Source: Firmicutes bacterium UBA2296 (lineage in GTDB: Bacteria; Bacillota; UBA994). Taken from it: 6,801 nucleotides of DNA. Shown here piece by piece: positions 1-5,803 of this stretch (positions are counted from its first letter, which is position 1; the number at the start of each line of letters is the position of its first letter). The position numbers and the translations under genes are program-made. The DNA is taken from assembly GCA_002345475.1 (NCBI GenBank), contig DDWC01000022.1:1-6801 (forward strand), given 5' to 3'. The notes under the pieces are model-generated. The model saw nothing but the letters and a program-made list of their open reading frames with translations. It was not told where the DNA came from and did not search any database.

Positions 1-1
1 G

Positions 2-799
2 GAGGTATGGGCGCTGGAAGCTTACGGCGCGGCCTACACGCTTCAGGAGCTGCTCACAGTCAAGTCAGATGATGTTGTTGGCCGTGTGAAGACCTACGAA
101 GCTATCGTCAAGGGCGAAAACATACCCGAGCCGGGTGTGCCTGAATCCTTCAAAGTACTCATCAAAGAACTGCAAAGTCTCAGCATGAATGTTCGGATTC
201 TCAACGAGAACCAGGACGAGATCGAAATGCGCGACACCGAGGATGATGCCCATGAGGCCGTCCGCGAACTGAATCTTGGCATCGATGCGGACGCTCGCTC
301 ACTGCGTAAGGTCGGCGATGATGTGCCTGTCGAAGACGAGGATCTGGATGTTGTTGTCCCTGCGCGAAGGAAACCTTCTGCCGAGCAAGCCAAACCGGCC
401 ATTGATCCGAGCAAGCTGCTGGAAGCCCTCAAGAAATCCCGAGTACTCGATGAAGAGGAAGAGGAAGACGAGGATGAGCTCGAAGATTTGTCCGTGGCAG
501 ATGACGAGGATGAAGTAGTGGAAGATACCAAATCTCCCGAGGATCCGTTGCGGTCTCTTCTGGCCAAGAAACTGGCAAAGCTTGCGCTGGCCGGTGACGA
601 GGAAGACGAGGACGATGAGGATGCGGACGCGGAGGACTATGAGGCGCCCGGCGACGCCGTTGTGTCTGAGCCGGAGCCAGGGAAAGAGGAGCAGGAGAGT
701 AGTCGCGGCAAGGCCAAGTCCAAGAAGCGCCGTGCTAAGGATGATGCCATGCCCAAGGTGAGACAGATCCGCAGTCTCAAGGATGCTGATGAGGAATAA
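2..799 (+). CDS. rpoB: DNA-directed RNA polymerase subunit beta, C-terminal part (5'-truncated by window)
   Basis: The reading frame is open from base 2 and ends at TAA 797-799, giving the last 265 residues of the beta subunit of cytoplasmic RNA polymerase. Residues 1-28 (EVWALEAYGAAYTLQELL, then VKSDDVVGR) and the following KTYEAIVKGENIPEPGVPESF and VLIKELQSL are the conserved C-terminal beta clamp region that packs against beta'. Family homology ends at about EIEMRDTEDD (residues 73-82). E. coli beta stops shortly after the PESF-VLLKEIRSLG block, and B. subtilis carries only a short acidic tail beyond it (from memory). Here about 183 more residues follow, strongly acidic and described as a separate feature. 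The rifampicin-binding region and active-site lysines lie upstream of the window. rpoC follows after 38 bases, as in the usual rpoBC unit. The frame is intact, so this is a real extension and not a frameshift artefact within the visible sequence. Confidence 0.97.
   Translation, partial: EVWALEAYGAAYTLQELLTVKSDDVVGRVKTYEAIVKGENIPEPGVPESFKVLIKELQSLSMNVRILNENQDEIEMRDTEDDAHEAVRELNLGIDADARSLRKVGDDVPVEDEDLDVVVPARRKPSAEQAKPAIDPSKLLEALKKSRVLDEEEEEDEDELEDLSVADDEDEVVEDTKSPEDPLRSLLAKKLAKLALAGDEEDEDDEDADAEDYEAPGDAVVSEPEPGKEEQESSRGKAKSKKRRAKDDAMPKVRQIRSLKDADEE
248..796 (+). other. RpoB C-terminal acidic extension: two helix-plus-acid modules and a basic patch
   Basis: This coding segment specifies about 183 residues beyond the conserved end of beta. 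By hand count about 60 are Asp/Glu and about 30 are Lys/Arg, a net charge near -30. Two similar modules can be seen. The first is DPSKLLEALKKSRVL (about 395-448) followed by an Asp/Glu run (LDEEEEEDEDELEDL and more, about 446-526). The second is DPLRSLLAKKLAKLALAG (about 542-595) followed by DEEDEDDEDADAEDYEA (596-646). Each starts with DP, has a short Leu/Lys-rich probable amphipathic helix, then a polyacidic stretch. A basic patch, GKAKSKKRRAK (about 707-739), and a mixed tail PKVRQIRSLKDADEE close the protein. The acidic parts are probably disordered. A role is not known; the charge pattern recalls the acidic tail of the Bacillota delta subunit (RpoE), but no sequence homology is claimed. 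Confidence 0.85.
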
Positions 800-820
800 A
801 TCTGCCCTTTGTCAGGTTAG

Positions 821-830
821 GAAGGGAGAG
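821..830 (+). promoter_or_regulatory. Ribosome binding site supporting a TTG start for rpoC
   Basis: The purine run GAAGGGAGAG contains GGGAG (824-828), complementary to the 16S 3' end, nine bases before TTG 838-840. No ATG or GTG near this point would give a normal RpoC N terminus, and the protein from the TTG begins LDVNEFDSI, which is where Bacillota beta' proteins begin. The site therefore fixes a TTG start. Confidence 0.85.
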
Positions 831-837
831 ATAATCT

Positions 838-3800
838 TTGCTTGATGTCAATGAATTTGATTCTATACGTATAAGCCTGGCTTCACCCGAACAGGTCCGA
901 GAATGGTCCAAGGGTGAGGTCAAGAAACCGGAAACAATCAATTACCGCACCCTAAAGCCCGAAAAGGAAGGCTTATTCTGCGAAAAGATTTTTGGTCCAA
1001 CGAAAGACTGGGAGTGCAACTGTGGTAAATACAAGCGGGTGCGCTACAAAGGGATAGTCTGTGACCGTTGTGGCGTTGAGGTAACGCGTAGTAAGGTGCG
1101 ACGTGAGCGGATGGGGCATATTGAGCTGGCTGCCCCTGTCTCGCACATCTGGTACTTCAAGGGCATCCCCAGCCGCATGGGTCTGATACTGGACATGTCT
1201 CCCCGCCTGTTGGAAAAGGTTCTCTACTTCGCCGCCTATGTGGTCCTTGAGGCTGGTGAAACTTCACTTAACGAAAAACAGATTCTTTCTGAGACCGAAT
1301 ACCGCGAAGCCCGAGATCGCTTTGGCTTCACCTTCCGAGTCGGCATGGGCGCTCACGCAGTGCGGGAAATGCTCAAGAAGATTGACCTGGAAGCGATGTC
1401 TACAGAGTTGCGTGCCGAGCTGGTTGACGCCACTGGGCAACGCCGCGTCAGGGCAATCCGCAGGCTAGATGTGGTGGAAGCCTTCCGCAAGTCTGGCAAT
1501 CGCCCCGAATGGATGATCATGGACGTAATCCCGGTCATCCCGCCTGACTTGCGTCCCATGGTTCAGCTGGACGGCGGTCGCTTTGCGACCTGTGACCTGA
1601 ACGATCTTTATCGCAGAGTCATCAACCGCAACAATCGGCTTAAGCGCCTGCTCGAGTTAGGCGCCCCCGACATTATCGTGCGTAACGAAAAACGTATGTT
1701 GCAGGAAGCTGTAGACGCCCTGATTGACAACGGCCGACGCGGTCGTCCCGTTACTGGACCTGGCAACCGCCCACTCAAATCCCTCAGCGACATGCTTAAG
1801 GGCAAGCAGGGGCGCTTCCGCCAGAATCTGCTGGGTAAGCGCGTCGATTACTCGGGCCGATCGGTTATCGTGGCTGGTCCGGATCTGAAGCTTTATCAGT
1901 GTGGTCTGCCCAAGGAGATGGCGCTTGAGCTGTTCAAGCCCTTCGTCATGAAAGAACTGGTCAAGCAGGGGTTTGCCCAGAACATAAAGAGCGCCAAACG
2001 CAAGGTTGAGCGAGTTAGCGATGAAGTGTGGGACGTGCTCGAGGGGGTCATCGAAGACCATCCGGTTCTCTTAAACCGCGCCCCCACATTACACAGACTC
2101 GGCATTCAGGCCTTCGAACCGGTACTGGTGGAGGGGCGGGCCATAAAGCTACACCCGCTGGTGTGTGTTGCCTATAACGCCGACTTTGACGGCGATCAGA
2201 TGGCGGTACACGTGCCGCTTTCGGCGGAAGCCCAGGCAGAAGCCCGCTTACTCCTGCTTTCGGCCAACAACTTGCTTAATCCCAAGGACGGCAAGCCCGT
2301 CGTTACGCCTACCAAAGATATCGTTCTCGGGTTGTATTACCTGACATCCTACGACGACAAAGGAAAAGGCAAGGGAATGATCTTTGGCAATTACAACGAG
2401 GCTCTGATGGCCTATCAAAATGGTGCCGTTGCTATCAACGCCCCCGTTAAGGTCCGCCTCGACGGCAAAACAGCCGACGGTTGCCCGGTTCGCACCTACG
2501 CAGAGACCACGGTAGGCCGCCTGATCTTCAACGAAGCCATACCGCAGGATCTGGGTTATGTGGACAGGAAAGACCCCGCTCATGCCGCCGACCTTGAGGT
2601 CAACGAACTGGTGCCTCGCAAGGTTCTTGGCGACATAGTAGAGCGCTGCTACAAGAAGCACGGCAATTCTCTGACCACCACGCTGCTTGATAGGCTCAAG
2701 GATCTTGGGTTCGAGTACGCAACCAAATCTGGATTGAGCATTGCTATCACCGACGTTGTAATCCCTGAAGACAAGCAGACTATCGTGCGCAAGTCCGAGG
2801 ACGAGGTTTCGCGCATCGAGGCTGCATACAGCCGCGGCATGATGAGCCAGGATGAGAAGTACCAAAGCGTTGTCGGAGTGTGGAGTAAAACCTCGGTTGA
2901 AGTTCAGCAAGCCCTGCTCAAGGCCATGGACAAGTTCAACCCAATGTTCATGATGGTCGACGCTGGCGCTCGAGGCAACGTGAGTCAGATTACCCAGCTC
3001 GGTGGCATGCGCGGATTGATGAGCGATCCTTTGGGAAGAATCATCGAACTGCCAGTAAAGGCCAACTTCCGTGAAGGTCTAAACGTACTGGAGTATTTCA
3101 CTTCTACCCACGGCGCGCGCAAGGGAGCGGCCGACACTGCGATCAGGACTGCGGACTCCGGATACTTGACCCGCAGACTGGTAGATGTTTCGCAGGACGT
3201 AATAATCCGCGAAGAAGACTGTGGCGCCACAGTGGGTGTAGTAGTATCGCCGATCCTCGACGGCAGGCAGGTGATCGTGCCGCTGGTGGAGCGCATCCAG
3301 GGCCGTGTCGCGGCCGAGGATGTCAGCGCTGATCCCCATATCGACGCTGTCACTGGTGAGAAAATCGAACTGCCAGAAGTGCTGGTGAGAGAGAACGAGC
3401 TAATCGGGGATGACGAGGCAATTGCCATAACCCAGTACGGCGTGTTGCGCGCTCCAGTGGACGGGGTATTGCGCCATACCGAAGACGGCAGGCTCATCAT
3501 CGTCGATGGCTCCGGCAACGAAGTAGTCCGCTACCTCGGCAACGCCGAGCAAAAGGTGCTTGTGGCGGATGGAGCCAGTGTCAGGTCCGGGCAGGTTCTT
3601 ACCGAGCCGCTGATCAATTCGGTCCACATTCGCACAGTGCTCACATGTAAATCCCGTTACGGCGTATGCATAAAGTGCTACGGCCGCAATCTGGCCACCG
3701 GGGGTATGGTCGAGGTCGGCGAAGCTATCGGCATTATCGCCGCACAGTCCATCGGAGAGCCAGGTACACAGCTGACCATGCGGACTTTCCACATGGGGGG

Positions 3801-4590
3801 CGTGGCGGGAGACGATATAACTCAGGGTCTGCCCCGTGTCGAGGAGCTGTTTGAGGCTCGCCGCCCCAAGGGACAGGCGATCATCAGTGAGATCAACGGA
3901 ACCGTCCGCATCCTGGATGCCAAGAACAAGCGCGAAGTAGAAGTGCACGGTACCGATGGGGATGTGCGTGCCTACACCGTGGCTTACGGCGCTCGCCTCA
4001 AGGTCTTTGAAGGGCAAGTGATCGAAGCTGGCCAGGAACTGACAGAAGGTCCCATCAGCCCGGCAGATCTATTGGCGATAAAGGGAATTCGGGCCGTGCA
4101 GGCTTATGTACTTCAGGAAGTGCAAAAGGTCTACCGGACGCAGGGTGTTGAAATCAACGACAAGCACGTGGAAGTTATCGTGCGGCAGAACTTGCGCAAA
4201 GTTAAGGTCGATGACTCCGGTGATACTTCGTTATTGCCGGGAGGCCTGATTGATGCCTTCGACTTCGAAACGGAGAACATCCGCGTTCTTGAGGAGGGAT
4301 TGGAGCCCGCCGTAGCCCGTCCGGTACTGTTGGGCATAACCAAGGCGTCTCTGGCTACAGATTCATTCCTTTCTGCTGCGTCCTTCCAGGAAACAACCCG
4401 AGTGTTGACCGATGCCGCCATAAAGACCAAGATTGATCCGTTGATCGGCCTCAAGGAGAACGTGATCATCGGTAAGCTGATTCCGGCTGGCACAGGGATG
4501 AGCCGCTATCGCAGTATCAAGATAGCTGTTGACAACCCCCACATGGAGGAAGCCGTTGCGGTTGCAGACGAGCCAGAGTGTGACGAGTAA
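838..4590 (+). CDS. rpoC: DNA-directed RNA polymerase subunit beta'
   Basis: A complete 1250-residue beta' subunit, which carries the catalytic magnesium of RNA polymerase and forms the clamp and half of the active-site cleft. The N-terminal zinc finger has Cys60, Cys62, Cys75 and Cys78 (CNCGKYK ... CDRCG). The rudder and switch region is followed by the active-site motif NADFDGDQ (residues 447-454) with Asp449, Asp451 and Asp453 as metal ligands. The bridge helix lies at about 700-735 (NPMFMMVDAGARGN, then QLGGMRGLMSDPLG). The second zinc site is Cys795, Cys937, Cys944 and Cys947. The trigger loop starts at about 971 (SIGEPGTQLTMRTFHMGG) with Met981, Arg982 and His985. It runs straight into the GLPRVEELFEARRPKG segment, so the large SI3 insertion of Proteobacteria is absent, as usual in Bacillota. 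The start is TTG, chosen by its Shine-Dalgarno sequence. The C terminus is mildly acidic (DEPECDE). Nothing suggests truncation or a frameshift. Confidence 0.99.
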   Translation: MLDVNEFDSIRISLASPEQVREWSKGEVKKPETINYRTLKPEKEGLFCEKIFGPTKDWECNCGKYKRVRYKGIVCDRCGVEVTRSKVRRERMGHIELAAPVSHIWYFKGIPSRMGLILDMSPRLLEKVLYFAAYVVLEAGETSLNEKQILSETEYREARDRFGFTFRVGMGAHAVREMLKKIDLEAMSTELRAELVDATGQRRVRAIRRLDVVEAFRKSGNRPEWMIMDVIPVIPPDLRPMVQLDGGRFATCDLNDLYRRVINRNNRLKRLLELGAPDIIVRNEKRMLQEAVDALIDNGRRGRPVTGPGNRPLKSLSDMLKGKQGRFRQNLLGKRVDYSGRSVIVAGPDLKLYQCGLPKEMALELFKPFVMKELVKQGFAQNIKSAKRKVERVSDEVWDVLEGVIEDHPVLLNRAPTLHRLGIQAFEPVLVEGRAIKLHPLVCVAYNADFDGDQMAVHVPLSAEAQAEARLLLLSANNLLNPKDGKPVVTPTKDIVLGLYYLTSYDDKGKGKGMIFGNYNEALMAYQNGAVAINAPVKVRLDGKTADGCPVRTYAETTVGRLIFNEAIPQDLGYVDRKDPAHAADLEVNELVPRKVLGDIVERCYKKHGNSLTTTLLDRLKDLGFEYATKSGLSIAITDVVIPEDKQTIVRKSEDEVSRIEAAYSRGMMSQDEKYQSVVGVWSKTSVEVQQALLKAMDKFNPMFMMVDAGARGNVSQITQLGGMRGLMSDPLGRIIELPVKANFREGLNVLEYFTSTHGARKGAADTAIRTADSGYLTRRLVDVSQDVIIREEDCGATVGVVVSPILDGRQVIVPLVERIQGRVAAEDVSADPHIDAVTGEKIELPEVLVRENELIGDDEAIAITQYGVLRAPVDGVLRHTEDGRLIIVDGSGNEVVRYLGNAEQKVLVADGASVRSGQVLTEPLINSVHIRTVLTCKSRYGVCIKCYGRNLATGGMVEVGEAIGIIAAQSIGEPGTQLTMRTFHMGGVAGDDITQGLPRVEELFEARRPKGQAIISEINGTVRILDAKNKREVEVHGTDGDVRAYTVAYGARLKVFEGQVIEAGQELTEGPISPADLLAIKGIRAVQAYVLQEVQKVYRTQGVEINDKHVEVIVRQNLRKVKVDDSGDTSLLPGGLIDAFDFETENIRVLEEGLEPAVARPVLLGITKASLATDSFLSAASFQETTRVLTDAAIKTKIDPLIGLKENVIIGKLIPAGTGMSRYRSIKIAVDNPHMEEAVAVADEPECDE

Positions 4591-4604
4591 AGGTGAATAA
4601 ATAA

Positions 4605-4633
4605 TTGACACACTCGGGGCAGAATCGTATAAT
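4605..4633 (+). promoter_or_regulatory. Perfect-consensus sigma-A/sigma-70 promoter for the str operon
   Basis: TTGACA at 4605-4610 and TATAAT at 4628-4633 are separated by exactly 17 bases (4611-4627). The AT-rich stretch just upstream (GTGAATAAATAA, 4593-4604) could serve as an UP element. Transcription would be expected to start near G4640, giving a leader of about 107 bases before rpsL. The -35 box begins only 15 bases after the rpoC stop. The discriminator (ATTTAA) is AT-rich. I infer that rpsL-rpsG-fusA is transcribed from here, with or without read-through from rpoBC. Both boxes match consensus at all twelve positions, unlikely by chance in a non-coding gap at the right place and orientation. 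Confidence 0.93.
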
Positions 4634-4644
4634 ATTTAAGTGTG

Positions 4645-4655
4645 CCCTACTAGGG
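4645..4655. repeat. Short interrupted palindrome just downstream of the str promoter
   Basis: CCCTA-C-TAGGG is an 11-base palindrome with one central base, at about +6 to +16 from the predicted transcription start. As DNA it has the symmetry of a small operator; as RNA it could form only a weak four-base-pair stem with a three-base loop. No regulator can be named. Confidence 0.45.
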
Positions 4656-4662
4656 TAGCTAT

Positions 4663-4708
4663 GTGACTTGACAGCCCTGCCGCTTAGGCGGCAGGGTGCT
4701 CTGGTCAC
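4663..4708 (+). promoter_or_regulatory. Imperfect hairpin in the rpsL leader RNA
   Basis: The core is a perfect nine-base-pair GC-rich stem, CCCTGCCGC (4675-4683) with GCGGCAGGG (4688-4696), closed by the loop TTAG. Outer bases GTGAC (4663-4667) and GTCAC (4704-4708) also pair, with a partly paired internal loop between. There is no run of T after either stem (bases 4709 on read TTACGACAAATAG), so it is not a normal intrinsic terminator. It lies between the promoter and the rpsL Shine-Dalgarno sequence, so a role in mRNA stability, processing or translational control is possible. This is inference. Confidence 0.7.
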
Positions 4709-4732
4709 TTACGACAAATAGAACCACGACGG

Positions 4733-4740
4733 AAGGAGGT
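4733..4740 (+). promoter_or_regulatory. Strong ribosome binding site that sets the rpsL start
   Basis: AAGGAGGT is a full match to the anti-Shine-Dalgarno sequence, six bases before ATG 4747. The same frame is open further upstream to about 4696, but those possible starts lie in the leader hairpin, lack a Shine-Dalgarno sequence and would add residues not found in S12. Confidence 0.95.
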
Positions 4741-4746
4741 GCATGT

Positions 4747-5124
4747 ATGCCGACAATCAGCCAATTAGTACGCAAAGGTCGCCAGGTCGTGGAAAAGAAG
4801 TCAAAGTCTCCTCATCTGCATAGATCCCCGCAACGGCGTGGTGTTTGTGTTCAGGTGAAGACGATGAACCCCAAGAAGCCTAACTCGGCAATCCGCAAGA
4901 TAGCCAGGGTCAGGTTGTCAAACGGCGTGGAAGTGACTGCGTACATTCCCGGAGTTGGACACAATTTGCAGGAGCACTCAGTAGTATTAGTGCGTGGCGG
5001 TCGTGTTAAGGACCTACCCGGCGTGCGTTATCACATTGTGCGTGGTGCGCTCGATACCGGTGGTGTTCAGAATCGCGGTCAGGCCCGTTCTAAGTACGGC
5101 GCCAAGAGGGCAAAGAAGAAGTAG
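4747..5124 (+). CDS. rpsL: 30S ribosomal protein S12
   Basis: A 125-residue S12, the usual length, found at the decoding centre of the 30S subunit where it monitors codon-anticodon pairing. The protein begins MPTISQLVRKGR, with the basic N-terminal extension typical of the family. Loop PKKPNSA (residues 42-48) carries Lys43 and Lys44, and loop GGRVKDLPGVRYH (84-96) carries Lys88, Asp89 and Pro91. These are the classical streptomycin-resistance positions and they show the sensitive-type residues. Asp89 is the residue methylthiolated by RimO in bacteria that have it. The GVCVQVKTMN segment (32-41) differs from the commoner GVCTRVYTTT in the residues just before the first decoding loop. The tail is Lys-rich (AKRAKKK). 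It is first in the str operon, behind a consensus promoter and very strong Shine-Dalgarno site. rpsG follows after 94 bases. Confidence 0.99.
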   Translation: MPTISQLVRKGRQVVEKKSKSPHLHRSPQRRGVCVQVKTMNPKKPNSAIRKIARVRLSNGVEVTAYIPGVGHNLQEHSVVLVRGGRVKDLPGVRYHIVRGALDTGGVQNRGQARSKYGAKRAKKK

Positions 5125-5175
5125 TCACCCCGACGGTGGCGCAGTCGCTTCTTCGCGTCGCGTCATCGAGTAACA

Positions 5176-5194
5176 TAGGTGCTTGTAGCGCCTA
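5176..5194 (+). promoter_or_regulatory. Small hairpin in the rpsL-rpsG spacer
   Basis: TAGGTGC (5176-5182) can pair with GCGCCTA (5188-5194), seven base pairs including one G-U, around the loop TTGTA. It ends 10 bases before the rpsG Shine-Dalgarno sequence AAGGAGG (5205-5211). The spacer also has short complementary CGACG/CGTCG segments (5131-5135, 5156-5160). In E. coli, S7 represses the str operon by binding an rpsL-rpsG spacer of similar length. Whether that applies here is inference, since I cannot show an S7-binding fold. Confidence 0.45.
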
Positions 5195-5218
5195 ATCAAT
5201 TGTGAAGGAGGGAGAATT

Positions 5219-5689
5219 ATGCCAAGAAAAGGTCCCGTACCCAAGCGAGACGTGTTGCCTGATCCCATATATAACAGTAAGTTTGTCACTCGTTTCATCA
5301 ACAAGTTGATGTATGACGGCAAAAGAGGTATCGCTCAGGGGATTTTCTATTCGGCCATGGACCAGATCCGGGAGAAAACCGGGAAAGACCCCATGGAAGT
5401 GTTTGAGACAGCGGTAAAGAACGTGGCCCCCATTCTCGAGGTCAAGCCTCGTCGTGTGGGTGGAGCTACATACCAGGTCCCGATAGAAGTATCGCCGGAT
5501 CGCCAGAAAATGCTGTCCATCCGTTGGCTTGTTCAGTATTCGCGAGCTCGCGGTGAGAAGACCATGGACCAGCGCCTTGCCGGTGAAATTATGGACGCAG
5601 CCCAGGGCGTAGGAGCTTCAATCAAGAAGCGCGAAGACACTCATAAAATGGCTGAAGCCAATAAGGCTTTTGCGCATTACAGGTGGTAA
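5219..5689 (+). CDS. rpsG: 30S ribosomal protein S7
   Basis: A complete 156-residue S7, the usual bacterial length, which starts assembly of the 16S rRNA 3' domain and lies near the E-site and mRNA exit. The N-terminal part reads MPRKGPVPKRDVLPDPIYNS followed by KFVTRFINKLMYDGKR, matching the S7 signature. The beta-hairpin ILEVKPRRVGGATYQVPIEV is at about 72-91, with Arg78 and Arg79 near its start, and the conserved RWLVQYSRARGEKTM lies at 102-116. The end, AEANKAFAHYRW, is the normal short C terminus, without the longer tail of E. coli K strains. The ATG start is supported by AAGGAGG (5205-5211), seven bases upstream. In E. coli S7 is the translational repressor of this operon; no such control is demonstrated here. 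fusA follows after 114 bases containing an unusual repeat hairpin. Confidence 0.99.
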   Translation: MPRKGPVPKRDVLPDPIYNSKFVTRFINKLMYDGKRGIAQGIFYSAMDQIREKTGKDPMEVFETAVKNVAPILEVKPRRVGGATYQVPIEVSPDRQKMLSIRWLVQYSRARGEKTMDQRLAGEIMDAAQGVGASIKKREDTHKMAEANKAFAHYRW

Positions 5690-5695
5690 ACCATC

Positions 5696-5773
5696 GGCCT
5701 TTAGCTGTCAGCTCTTAGCTCTTAGCGTCCGAATTTTCGGGAACCAAGAGCTAGGAGCCAAGAGCTAGGAGCC
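5696..5773. repeat. Heptamer-based inverted repeat (78-base hairpin) between rpsG and fusA
   Basis: The left arm carries heptamers AGCTGTC, AGCTCTT, AGCTCTT and AGCGTCC (5703-5730). The right arm carries two tandem copies of a 14-mer, AAGAGCTAGGAGCC (5746-5759 and 5760-5773), which read on the other strand as alternating AGCTCTT and GGCTCCT heptamers. The arms pair in one register: GGC 5696-5698 with GCC 5771-5773; 5701-5706 with 5763-5768; 13 continuous pairs 5711-5723 with 5746-5758 (one G-T); and the central CCGA 5729-5732 with TCGG 5737-5740. No T-run follows, so it is not a standard terminator. It occupies most of the spacer and ends about 20 bases before the fusA Shine-Dalgarno site. 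It may be a dispersed genomic repeat that inserted here, or an mRNA processing or stability element. Confidence 0.88.
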
Positions 5774-5803
5774 AAAAGATAGCGTCAAGAAGGGAGGACT
5801 GTC

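Noticed and set aside
94..567. Minus-strand open frame encoding a serine-rich protein
   Set aside because: The poly-Ser runs are the reverse complement of the GAG/GAC/GAT codons of the RpoB acidic tail. There is no ribosome binding site and no plausible family.
2248..2910. Long minus-strand open frame (220 codons) inside rpoC
   Set aside because: It is fully antisense to highly conserved RpoC coding sequence, shows no family likeness and has no start signal; other minus-strand frames within rpoC are of the same kind.
4668..4696. A second TTGACA (4668-4673) in the rpsL leader as a possible second promoter
   Set aside because: At 16-18 bases downstream the sequence is GGCAGGG, with no resemblance to a -10 box; the segment is better explained as part of the leader hairpin.
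4675..4696. GC-rich hairpin as an intrinsic terminator of rpoBC
   Set aside because: No T-run follows, and it lies downstream of a consensus promoter for the same-strand genes, so a full terminator here would silence rpsL.
4696..4746. Longer N terminus for S12 starting upstream of 4747
   Set aside because: The extra residues are not part of S12, no Shine-Dalgarno site precedes them, and AAGGAGGT directly precedes ATG 4747.
5696..5773. The heptamer repeats as a CRISPR array or insertion-sequence end
   Set aside because: The units are 7-14 bases without spacers, and there is no transposase or target duplication that I can recognise.
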